Source: Candidatus Stahliibacteriota bacterium
GTDB taxonomy: Bacteria > Hydrothermota > Tepidihabitantia > B3-TA06
NCBI GenBank assembly: GCA_030592225.1
Contig: JAUVJT010000030.1
Location: 1 to 15,136 of the forward strand
Length of the DNA: 15,136 nucleotides
Reading direction: 5' to 3'
Below are positions 1-5,758 of the stretch, piece after piece. Position 1 is the stretch's first letter, and the number at the start of each line of letters is the position of its first letter. The notes beneath the pieces were generated by a model that saw only the letters and a list, made by a program, of their open reading frames with translations, was not told the origin of the DNA and made no database searches. The position numbers and the translations under genes are program-made.

Positions 1-1004
1 TACTCTGTTCTACTGAAGACAAAAATTTAAGTCTTCTGGCTACCGATCTGGATATCTACGTAAAGACGTCGGCTGAAATAGAGGTAGCCGAACAAACCCG
101 CGTTCTTCTTCCCGGGCGTAAGCTGGCGGAAATAGTCAAGGAAAGCGCCGCCGAAGAGATAGAGTTTACCAAAGAAGAAAGCCGGGTTATAGTAAAGGCG
201 GGTAGAAGCACGTTCAGGATTCCCATACTCGACCCTGATGAGTTTCCAAAGATGTTTGAGCGGCCATCGGCCATCAAGTTTAATATCGAGGCTGCCGCTC
301 TGAGGAATCTATTTGAGGCTGTCGAGTTCGCGGTCTCAAGAGGCGAGGATCGCCCTGCCATGACCGGAATCTTTTGGGAAATAAAACCAGAGCGTAATCG
401 CATGGTGGCCACCGACGGGCATCGCATGGCGTTAAGTGAGGATAAAGATAATATCCTTAACATCTCAGATCAGTCCCTCATTCTTCCCACTAAGATATTC
501 AATTTCCTGCCCAAGGATATTGAAGGAAGCATGGATGTTTTCCTGGACGATACCAAGATTGGTCTGCGTTTTGAGGCGACCGAGGTGGTCTCCAGACTCA
601 TCGAGGGACCTTATCCCGACTATGAAAAAGTGATACCTGCCGAGATCAACAATTTCCTCACCGTAAACCGGGAGGAACTCACCGCGGCAGTGCGCCGCAT
701 GTTGATATTTACCAACCAGGTAACCCGGCAGATAAAGCTGGCCCTGGGCAAGAAGAATCTTGAGCTTTACTCGACATCCCCTGAAGGAGAGGAAGCCCAG
801 GAAGAGCTTTCCTACACTTACCAGGGCGACAGCTTTGAGGTTGCATACAACGGCTCCTATCTTCTGGACGTTCTCCGCCACATCTCTTCAGACGACGTGG
901 TGTTTGAGATAACCGGTGCGCTTTCCGCAGCGCTTCTTCGCGGCGCAGGAGACCGGGATAAACAAGATAGATTGTACCTGTTGATGCCAATCCTTCTGGA
1001 CTGA
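1..1004 (+). CDS. dnaN: DNA polymerase III beta subunit (sliding clamp), 5' end outside window
   Basis: The reading frame is open from base 3 to a TGA at 1002-1004 and gives 333 visible residues. The usual family length is about 365-375, so roughly the first 35 residues lie upstream. The clamp is a ring-shaped dimer that holds the replicative polymerase on DNA. Visible family features are LLATDLDIYV near the start, the LLPGRKLAEIVK segment, MVATDGHRMAL, the VIEGPYPDYEKVIP-like stretch (here RLIEGPYPDYEKVIP) and the C-terminal LYLLMPILLD, which corresponds to the conserved end (usually LVMPMR-like) that helps form the partner-binding pocket. The first ATG inside the window, at 252, is an internal Met and not the start. 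The gene ends 13 bp before a disulfide oxidoreductase gene remnant that happens to share its frame. No terminator is visible. Confidence 0.96.
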   Translation, partial: LCSTEDKNLSLLATDLDIYVKTSAEIEVAEQTRVLLPGRKLAEIVKESAAEEIEFTKEESRVIVKAGRSTFRIPILDPDEFPKMFERPSAIKFNIEAAALRNLFEAVEFAVSRGEDRPAMTGIFWEIKPERNRMVATDGHRMALSEDKDNILNISDQSLILPTKIFNFLPKDIEGSMDVFLDDTKIGLRFEATEVVSRLIEGPYPDYEKVIPAEINNFLTVNREELTAAVRRMLIFTNQVTRQIKLALGKKNLELYSTSPEGEEAQEELSYTYQGDSFEVAYNGSYLLDVLRHISSDDVVFEITGALSAALLRGAGDRDKQDRLYLLMPILLD

Positions 1005-1017
1005 GCAGGCTTGGAAC

Positions 1018-1143
1018 AAGACACCTCAGCGGGCACCAACGACATCCCCGACGATCTACGCGCCAGGATTGCCGCTATCGACAAACCGGTGGACATCAAG
1101 GTGTTCGTAACCCCAACCTGTCCTCACTGTCCTGGAACAGTTG
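1018..1143 (+). pseudogene. Remnant of a second protein disulfide oxidoreductase gene
   Basis: This stretch matches 2041-2166 of the intact gene downstream, with a constant offset of 1023 bp. From 1026 to 1142 I count about seven mismatches in 117 bases. It encodes the stretch from SAGTNDIP to the second active site, here TPTCPHCPGT instead of TPTCPYCPGA. Three of the six changed codons (gcg/gcc, cta/ctg, gct/gcc) are silent. The rest are K to R, Y to H between the two cysteines, and A to T. That pattern suggests the fragment comes from a paralogue that was once functional and not from a recently decayed copy. It lacks a start, the N-terminal domain and the C-terminus, and after 1143 the similarity stops abruptly before a TAA. 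It is in the same frame as dnaN, just after the dnaN stop. Confidence 0.85.
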
Positions 1144-1496
1144 CTTGTGATTAACGTGGGTTCAATAACGAAGTGCAACACCTTTACCCAAAGAATGGGC
1201 ACAGGGGAAAGCGGGAAGCAAGATGCTATTCTAAGTGTGTATGCGAACAAGATACCATCACTTGGATTTCCGCTAATCAAGGACTGAAAAGTCATCTCCG
1301 GCATGCCCGGCTGATGTTTTTCCTGGCGATTGGTTGGGTGTATTCTTTGAGCGCAAGATTACCTGAAGTGTCGCTAGCGGAGAATCAGTGATGGGCAAAG
1401 AGCAGTGCAGCCTTTGAGCATGGAGTCGAGGACGGTGAGATTAGATGAGGAAGGGGATATACCGGACGCAAAATCGTGTTACGAAACGCTTGAAAC
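1144..1496. other. Gene-free stretch, possible insertion-sequence scar
   Basis: About 350 bases between the pdo fragment and the tRNA promoter. The longest + frame (1173-1391) has no ribosome binding site, no recognisable motif and an unnatural composition, so I do not call it. The segment around 1154-1190, with GTGGGTTCAA and GAAGTGCAACACC, resembles from memory the outer ends of IS30-family elements. No transposase remains, so this is only a weak suggestion. Nothing else is recognised. Confidence 0.3.
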
Positions 1497-1524
1497 TTGA
1501 CACGGGTCTGAATTGTTCTAGAAT
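1497..1524 (+). promoter_or_regulatory. Sigma70-type promoter of tRNA-Leu
   Basis: TTGACA at 1497-1502 and TAGAAT at 1519-1524 are separated by 16 bp. The predicted transcription start is near 1531, about 11 bases before the tRNA. The perfect -35 and the position directly before a stable RNA gene make this convincing. The transcript may continue into the disulfide oxidoreductase gene. Confidence 0.75.
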
Positions 1525-1541
1525 GTAGGGTATACAAAGAT

Positions 1542-1627
1542 GCCGAAGTGGCGGAACTGGCAGACGCGGTGGACTCAAAATCCATTGGGGCTTACACCTC
1601 GTGAGGGTTCGACTCCCTCCTTCGGCA
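1542..1627 (+). tRNA. tRNA-Leu (anticodon CAA)
   Basis: The acceptor strands GCCGAAG (1542-1548) and CTTCGGC (1620-1626) pair fully, with discriminator A at 1627, as expected for leucine. The D arm contains TGGCGGAACTGGCAGA. The anticodon stem GTGGA/TCCAT closes the 7-base loop CTCAAAA, so the anticodon is CAA, reading UUG. A long variable arm of class II type follows, then the T arm GAGGG-TTCGACT-CCCTC. Total length is 86 nt. The 3' CCA is not encoded (ATT follows), so it must be added after transcription. Confidence 0.97.
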
Positions 1628-1643
1628 TTACTAATCTGATTAT

Positions 1644-1671
1644 TACTGATCATTGAAATACCGGATCAGTA
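1644..1671 (+). other. Hairpin between tRNA-Leu and the disulfide oxidoreductase gene
   Basis: TACTGATC (1644-1651) is the exact reverse complement of GATCAGTA (1664-1671), giving an 8-bp stem with a 12-nt loop. No T run follows, so it is not a standard intrinsic terminator. It could mark tRNA 3' processing or be chance. Confidence 0.35.
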
Positions 1672-1712
1672 CCGACGTTGATGAAATTTCCCAATCCAAG
1701 GAGGATTTTATA

Positions 1713-2372
1713 ATGGGAATGCTCAAGGATGAGGATAAGAAATACCTCACCGAACAGTTTGAAGAAAAGATGGTGGACCCGGTCCCGATCCTGCTCTTCA
1801 GTCAGAAACTTGAATGCGAGTACTGCCAGCCCACCGAGCAGATACTTACCGAGCTTGCAGAGCTGTCCGATAAACTTACCCTGGATATCCGCAACCTTCA
1901 GATTGAATCCGCCGATGCCAAGGAATTTGAGATTGACAAGGTTCCCGCCATCATCCTTCTGCGCGACGATAAGGATCAGGGCATAAGGTTCTTCGGCATT
2001 CCATCGGGGTACGAATTTTCCAGCCTTCTGGCTGCCATCCTGGATGTCTCAGCCGGCACCAACGACATCCCCGACGATCTGCGCGCCAAGATTGCCGCCA
2101 TCGACAAACCGGTGGACATCAAGGTGTTCGTAACCCCAACCTGTCCTTACTGTCCTGGAGCGGTTCGCGCCGCGCACAAAATAGCCATGCTCAACCCCGA
2201 CCATATCCGCGGCCAGATGATTGAGACCACCGAGTTTCCCCATCTTGCCAACAAGTATGCGGTATACGGCGTGCCCAAAACCGTCATCAACGAGAACGTT
2301 CAATTTGAAGGCACGATGCCCGATCAGGCGGTGGTCGAGCACGTGCTTGCGGCGCTCTCATCCCGGGACTGA
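1713..2372 (+). CDS. Protein disulfide oxidoreductase (glutaredoxin-like, two thioredoxin folds)
   Basis: A 219-residue cytoplasmic dithiol-disulfide exchange protein of the PDO family, best known from archaea and thermophilic bacteria such as Aquifex. Such proteins form or reduce disulfides in cytosolic proteins and are usually recharged by a thioredoxin-reductase-like flavoprotein. The first thioredoxin fold has CEYC at residues 35-38 and a cis-proline site KVPA (76-79). The second has TPTCPYC with cysteines at 144 and 147 and a GVPKT cis-proline site. The length fits the family (about 215-245). The start at 1713 is set by AAGGAGG at 1698-1704, 8 bases upstream. A TTG 60 bp earlier lacks such a site. 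Its likely reductase is trxB at 3481, now separated by an AT-rich gene. A partial copy of this gene lies at 1018-1143. Confidence 0.9.
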   Translation: MGMLKDEDKKYLTEQFEEKMVDPVPILLFSQKLECEYCQPTEQILTELAELSDKLTLDIRNLQIESADAKEFEIDKVPAIILLRDDKDQGIRFFGIPSGYEFSSLLAAILDVSAGTNDIPDDLRAKIAAIDKPVDIKVFVTPTCPYCPGAVRAAHKIAMLNPDHIRGQMIETTEFPHLANKYAVYGVPKTVINENVQFEGTMPDQAVVEHVLAALSSRD

Positions 2373-2445
2373 TTCTCTTACCCCTAATGATGCAAGATGC
2401 AGAAAACGAGATCGAGTTGGGTAACAAAGAAACAGGAGGAAAGAA

Positions 2446-3351
2446 ATGTACACTCTAGGTATTATCGTAATACTCGTTAGTGGAATCTGGTTTTTAATCG
2501 CACGGAGTAAAAAAAGGCTAGCGGCTAACCCTAAAGGTTGGCAAGTTCCGGCGGCAATCCTTGGCGGAGGCGGGGCATTGTTGATTTTGGGAATTGTATG
2601 TAGTGTTGCTGGAGCCGCGTCTCGTAACAAAGAAGCACGCGAAGCCCAACGTCAAACTGAGGCCGATAGCGTATTTGCTTGGACAATCGCAGAAAATCCT
2701 GATACCGCTTCACTCGAAGACATTCGTAAAGCTGTAGGTGTCCTCAGCAAATATAATGTAACCCCTTCGGAAGAATTACGAACACGGGGTATCAATCTCC
2801 ATTTGAAAAAAGCAGATAGTCTTACGCAGGTAGTGCTTAGTCTGCCGAATCCAACTAATCTTACAGGAGGACAAAGTATGCGTGCTGATGTTAAGTCTGC
2901 CATACTCTTTCTTGGAGAAATACAGATTTATGGTGAACTTAACTCTTCCCAGCAGAATAAGTACAACACTTTTGAGAACCGTCTTAAGCGTAAGCACGAA
3001 ACTCTTGATAATTACTGTAAACCCGAGGAGGAGCGTCTTGAACGTAAACGTCAACTTGAAGAAGAACGTCTTGCACAAGAGGCTAAAAGAGAAGAAGAAG
3101 CACCCTTGCAGCGTGAATTATTCGCTATAGCACTCGAGAACTCATATCTTGATAACGGATTAGAGACCACGGCAGTTGCGATAGGACATAACTCAAACGT
3201 ACTTTGCATAACCGGCCCCTGGATAAACAAAGTTCAAGTACATGAGATAAAAAAGAACTCCGAGTTTTTGACAAAGCTCAAAGGGTTAGGATTTAAGGAA
3301 ATCCTTTTGGCGAATGATGATACTGGAAAGAAATTTCATTGGGACCTCTAA
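2446..3351 (+). CDS. Membrane protein of unknown function with coiled coil
   Basis: I do not recognise this 301-residue protein. Two hydrophobic segments are visible at about residues 3-19 and 34-58, with a basic loop RSKKRLAANPK between them. A hydrophilic domain follows to about residue 175. A highly charged helical stretch rich in E, R and K, containing EEERLERKRQLEEERL, fits a coiled coil at about 180-220. A compact C-terminal domain ends in LKGLGFKEILLANDDTGKKFHWDL. The start has a good site, AGGAGG at 2434-2439, 6 bases from ATG. The gene is clearly richer in A+T than dnaN, trxB or recA and favours codons such as CGT, AAA and TTA, which suggests transfer. It sits between the disulfide oxidoreductase gene and its probable reductase, so the job may be unrelated to redox. 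Confidence 0.8.
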   Translation: MYTLGIIVILVSGIWFLIARSKKRLAANPKGWQVPAAILGGGGALLILGIVCSVAGAASRNKEAREAQRQTEADSVFAWTIAENPDTASLEDIRKAVGVLSKYNVTPSEELRTRGINLHLKKADSLTQVVLSLPNPTNLTGGQSMRADVKSAILFLGEIQIYGELNSSQQNKYNTFENRLKRKHETLDNYCKPEEERLERKRQLEEERLAQEAKREEEAPLQRELFAIALENSYLDNGLETTAVAIGHNSNVLCITGPWINKVQVHEIKKNSEFLTKLKGLGFKEILLANDDTGKKFHWDL

Positions 3352-3370
3352 TTGGGAAAATTCCTATTTG

Positions 3371-3458
3371 TCATTGCGAGCGACCGAAGGGAGCGCGGCA
3401 ATCTCATGCCAACAACAGAGCTATGATATTGCTTCGTCCCGAACGTCCGCCGAACGTC
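3371..3458. repeat. Dispersed intergenic REP-like repeat
   Basis: The segment 3371-3406 begins TCATTGCGAGCGACCGAAGG and ends GCGGCAATCTCAT. Its ATTGC and GCAAT ends can pair around an imperfect GC-rich stem. This is the well-known style of dispersed intergenic repeat seen in many bacterial genomes. A second partial unit, GATATTGCTTCGTCCCG, follows at 3425-3441. CGAACGTC then occurs twice (3440-3447 and 3451-3458). It fills the gap between the AT-rich gene and trxB. Confidence 0.6.
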
Positions 3459-3480
3459 ATCTTAACACGGGAGTAGATTG

Positions 3481-4446
3481 ATGGATTTTTCGTTTTCCGT
3501 TTCCGGTACGCCTGAAGTTGACCTCAAGGATTCCTACGACGTGGTGATAATCGGCGCAGGCCCAGCCGGGCTTACCGCCGCAATATACGCCTCACGCGCC
3601 CAGCTTTCCACCCTGGTGGTTAACAAGGGGGTTGCGGGCGGTCTGGCGGCCTCAACCGAGTGGATTGAAAACTACCCCGGATTTCCCGAAGGCGTATCAG
3701 GTGCGGAGCTGGGCCGCGCCATGCAGGCCCAGGCGCAGCGCTTCGGCGCAGAGATATTCAACGGAGAGCCGGAGACGCTAGATATTGCCTCCCATCCCAA
3801 GCGCATCAAATTGAGCGGCAAGGACATCACCACCCGGGCGGTCATCATCGCCACCGGGACTACTCCCAAGAAACTGAACGTTCCCGGGGAGGCCGAGTTG
3901 ACAGGACGCGGGGTAAGCTACTGCGCCACCTGCGACGGCCCGTTCTTCAAAGACAAGCAAATCGTGGTGGTCGGCGCCGGGTCGTCGGGCGTTCAGGAAT
4001 CCATCTTTCTAGCCAAATTCGCGGCAAAAATCACCATCGTGGAATTCCTGCCCACCATCCAGGCGGAAAAGATACTGGTAGAGCGCTTCGAGAAGACAGG
4101 CAAGGGCGCGTTTATCCTCAATCACGAGCTGCTCGGCATAGAGGGTGCGGATAAGGTCGCCGGGGTGAGGATACGTGAGCGGTCATCAGGCTCAGAAAGG
4201 CTCCTTTCCTGCGACGGGGTGTTTCTGTACGTGGGTCTTGCGCCTCAGACCGCGCCGTTTGCGGACGCCGTGGGACTCGACAAATGGGGATACATTGAAG
4301 TGGACAGCAGCCAGCGCACCAGTATCGAAGGTGTGTGGGCGGCAGGGGACGTTACCGCCGGCGCCACCCGCCAGATTGCCGCCGCGGTGGGTGCAGGCGC
4401 GACTGCCGCTATCGAAGCTGAACATTACCTTTCATCCAAATCCTAA
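3481..4446 (+). CDS. trxB: Thioredoxin-disulfide reductase family flavoprotein, probably NADH-linked
   Basis: A 321-residue FAD-dependent reductase that passes electrons from a pyridine nucleotide to a thioredoxin-like partner. The FAD-binding motif GAGPAG is at residues 25-30, the ATGTTPKKLNVPGE segment at about 124-137, the redox-active CATCDG at 148-153, the nucleotide-binding GAGSSG at 165-170, and the C-terminal FAD motif GVWAAGDVTAGATRQIAAAVGAG closes the fold. Standard NADPH enzymes carry HRRxxxR after the second glycine motif. Here the site reads IVEFLPTIQAEK, with an acidic residue and no arginine pair, which favours NADH. ATG 3481 is chosen because GGGAG (3469-3473) lies 7 bases away; a TTG at 3478 is the alternative. 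The lipoprotein gene follows after 34 bp. The likely partner is the disulfide oxidoreductase at 1713. Confidence 0.93.
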   Translation: MDFSFSVSGTPEVDLKDSYDVVIIGAGPAGLTAAIYASRAQLSTLVVNKGVAGGLAASTEWIENYPGFPEGVSGAELGRAMQAQAQRFGAEIFNGEPETLDIASHPKRIKLSGKDITTRAVIIATGTTPKKLNVPGEAELTGRGVSYCATCDGPFFKDKQIVVVGAGSSGVQESIFLAKFAAKITIVEFLPTIQAEKILVERFEKTGKGAFILNHELLGIEGADKVAGVRIRERSSGSERLLSCDGVFLYVGLAPQTAPFADAVGLDKWGYIEVDSSQRTSIEGVWAAGDVTAGATRQIAAAVGAGATAAIEAEHYLSSKS

Positions 4447-4466
4447 AGCAAGCACTAAAGCAAGCA
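4444..4466 (+). repeat. Short tandem repeat across the trxB stop
   Basis: TAAAGCAAGCA occurs at 4444-4454 and 4456-4466 (12-bp period). The first copy contains the trxB stop codon and the second runs into the ribosome binding site of the next gene. Confidence 0.7.
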
Positions 4467-4480
4467 AAGGAGAGATTAAG

Positions 4481-5143
4481 ATGAAGTTTGCAAAAATTAC
4501 AGGGGTTATGATCATACTGCTGATTCTGGTGTTTGGCCTGGCAGGCTGCAAGCCCAAACCCGCTGACGAAGATAAGGCCAACCTTGTCCCTGATGTACCG
4601 ATGAGTCAGGCTGCCCAGACCCCGGACAGCATAACAGGTCAGGTTGAGGTTGGCGAGAGCGCTCGACCCGAGTCCGATGCCGAATCTTCGAGTGAACCTG
4701 AGCCTGATCCGGGCAAGAACCGCAAACAGGCCCCCGATTTCACGCTCGCCGATCTATCCGGGAGACTGCACTCTCTGGCGGATTTTCAGGGCAAGGTGGT
4801 GCTGGTGGATTTCTGGGCCACCTGGTGCGGACCGTGCCGCAAGGAAATTCCCCACCTGGTTAAGCTTTACGATACCTACAAATCGAAGGGTTTCGTTATC
4901 CTGGGCGTGGGGCTGGACAGACAATCCAACATTGCCAAGTTCGCAGCGGATAATAAGATAAGCTATACGGTGCTGGTGGACGAAAAAAGCGTCGCTGCGA
5001 GGCCGTATGGCGTAAGCGGTATACCACGAACACTTATCATCGACAAAAAGGGCAGGATTGCCTTTGATCACACCGGCTTTGCTCCGGGCATGGAGAAAGA
5101 GATGGAAGCAGAGATAAAGACCCTGCTGGCCGAGGAGTATTAG
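4481..5143 (+). CDS. TlpA/ResA-like thioredoxin-fold lipoprotein
   Basis: A 220-residue exported thiol-disulfide protein. The N-terminus is a lipoprotein signal peptide with lipobox LAGC (20-23), so Cys23 is probably lipidated and the protein anchored on the outer face of the inner membrane or in the outer membrane. A flexible acidic, proline-rich linker (about 24-82) leads to a TlpA/AhpC-type thioredoxin domain starting at QAPDFTLADLSG. It contains VDFWATWCGPC with active cysteines 116 and 119 and the cis-proline site GIPRTLIIDKKG. Family members reduce disulfides in exported proteins, often apocytochrome c. ATG 4481 has AAAGGAGAG at 4466-4474; a longer in-frame extension upstream overlaps trxB and lacks support. 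It follows trxB by 34 bp and is probably cotranscribed. Confidence 0.92.
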   Translation: MKFAKITGVMIILLILVFGLAGCKPKPADEDKANLVPDVPMSQAAQTPDSITGQVEVGESARPESDAESSSEPEPDPGKNRKQAPDFTLADLSGRLHSLADFQGKVVLVDFWATWCGPCRKEIPHLVKLYDTYKSKGFVILGVGLDRQSNIAKFAADNKISYTVLVDEKSVAARPYGVSGIPRTLIIDKKGRIAFDHTGFAPGMEKEMEAEIKTLLAEEY

Positions 5144-5176
5144 CGTCCGCAGAGAGAGAAAGGACAAATTAACCAC

Positions 5177-5212
5177 AGAGGCAGAGCCTGCCTCTTGAAC
5201 GCTTTGCGTTCA
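5177..5212 (+). repeat. Two consecutive hairpins after the lipoprotein gene
   Basis: AGAGGCAG (5177-5184) pairs with CTGCCTCT (5188-5195) over a 3-nt loop, and TGAACGC (5196-5202) pairs with GCGTTCA (5206-5212) over TTT. They begin 34 bp after the stop. No T tract follows, so they may protect the 3' end or slow the polymerase. The preceding AACCACAGAGGCA resembles a common dispersed intergenic repeat. Confidence 0.5.
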
Positions 5213-5292
5213 TAGGGTACAGAGCGAAAATCAACTAGCCAAGGTAAGTATACATGTAGCTTGAGAAAATCGAGTCTTTTCCTTAATCAATG

Positions 5293-5398
5293 GTTCCGAA
5301 GGGAAACGACCGAAGGAGTTTCACCGTAGGAAGACGACTGTAAGGAGTCTTAATCTGTGCACCGTAAGGTGAACGACTGTAAGGATTTCTCATCTGCG
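5293..5398. repeat. Cluster of mini-hairpin repeats
   Basis: Short related units recur: TTCCGAAGGGAA, CGACCGAAGGAG, ACCGTAGG, CGACTGTAAGGAGTC, CACCGTAAGGTG and CGACTGTAAGGATTTC. ACGAC starts at 5306, 5334 and 5373. Several units are tiny stems closed by GTAA or GAAG loops, such as CACC-GTAA-GGTG at 5360-5369. The last two ACGACTGTAAGGA units continue into similar TCTTAATCTG and TTCTCATCTG. The minus-strand frame through here encodes only low-complexity sequence. I read it as a dispersed-repeat cluster and not as a gene. Confidence 0.6.
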
Positions 5399-5483
5399 GA
5401 TTGACTTCGTCGCAAGCGTATAAGTCATTGAAGCTCCCTTTGGTCGCCGCTTCGCGTCGGTCTCGGACACCCTCCCAGGGGTT

Positions 5484-5510
5484 CCATGAGATACAATAAG
5501 TATCCTGTGG
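5484..5510. repeat. Hairpin in the tlpA-htrA intergenic region
   Basis: CCATGAGATAC (5484-5494) can pair with GTATCCTGTGG (5500-5510) around AATAA, with one mismatch and two G-T pairs. Function unknown. Confidence 0.4.
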
Positions 5511-5522
5511 CATAACTCCTTA

Positions 5523-5570
5523 CCCACGGGACAGGCTCTATCCCACGGGGCAGGTTCTATCCAAAGGGGC
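5523..5570 (+). repeat. 19-bp tandem repeat, two and a half copies
   Basis: CCCACGGGACAGGCTCTAT (5523-5541) is followed directly by CCCACGGGGCAGGTTCTAT (5542-5560), differing at two bases, then a partial third copy CCAAAGGGGC (5561-5570). The remaining bases to the htrA promoter show no other feature. Confidence 0.75.
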
Positions 5571-5663
5571 GCGCTGCAGGGTCATTCATTCTACAGGCTA
5601 CGGGACTTTCGAGAGGGATTTTTTTGCAGGGATTGCGTCTAATCAGGCAACTTCAACAAGGGG

Positions 5664-5692
5664 TTGCGCGTCCTGTATATTTTGAGTAATAT
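5664..5692 (+). promoter_or_regulatory. Predicted sigma70-type promoter of htrA
   Basis: TTGCGC (5664-5669) and TAATAT (5687-5692) are separated by 17 bp. The predicted start near 5699 leaves a leader of about 60 nt before the htrA ATG. I see no envelope-stress-sigma consensus. The htrA, small ORF and sigma genes may share this transcript. Confidence 0.55.
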
Positions 5693-5758
5693 AAGGGTCG
5701 CGGCCATTATTAAGAGCCATTGGTCATTATGGGAATAGCATAAAGGAGGTTAGATATT

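Noticed and set aside
1173..1391. 72-codon + strand ORF between the gene fragment and the tRNA
   Set aside because: No ribosome binding site, no motif, unnatural composition.
1441..1653. Minus-strand ORF containing AEGGSRTLTRCKPQWI
   Set aside because: It is the antisense of the tRNA-Leu gene, a well-known false ORF type.
1653..1712. TTG extension of the disulfide oxidoreductase gene by 20 codons
   Set aside because: The ATG at 1713 has an ideal AAGGAGG site, and the extension overlaps the 1644-1671 hairpin and lacks family similarity.
5177..5212. Intrinsic terminator after the lipoprotein gene
   Set aside because: Good stems but no T tract follows, so listed only as hairpins.
5283..5513. 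Minus-strand 76-codon ORF
   Set aside because: It is built from the mini-hairpin repeats and is low complexity.
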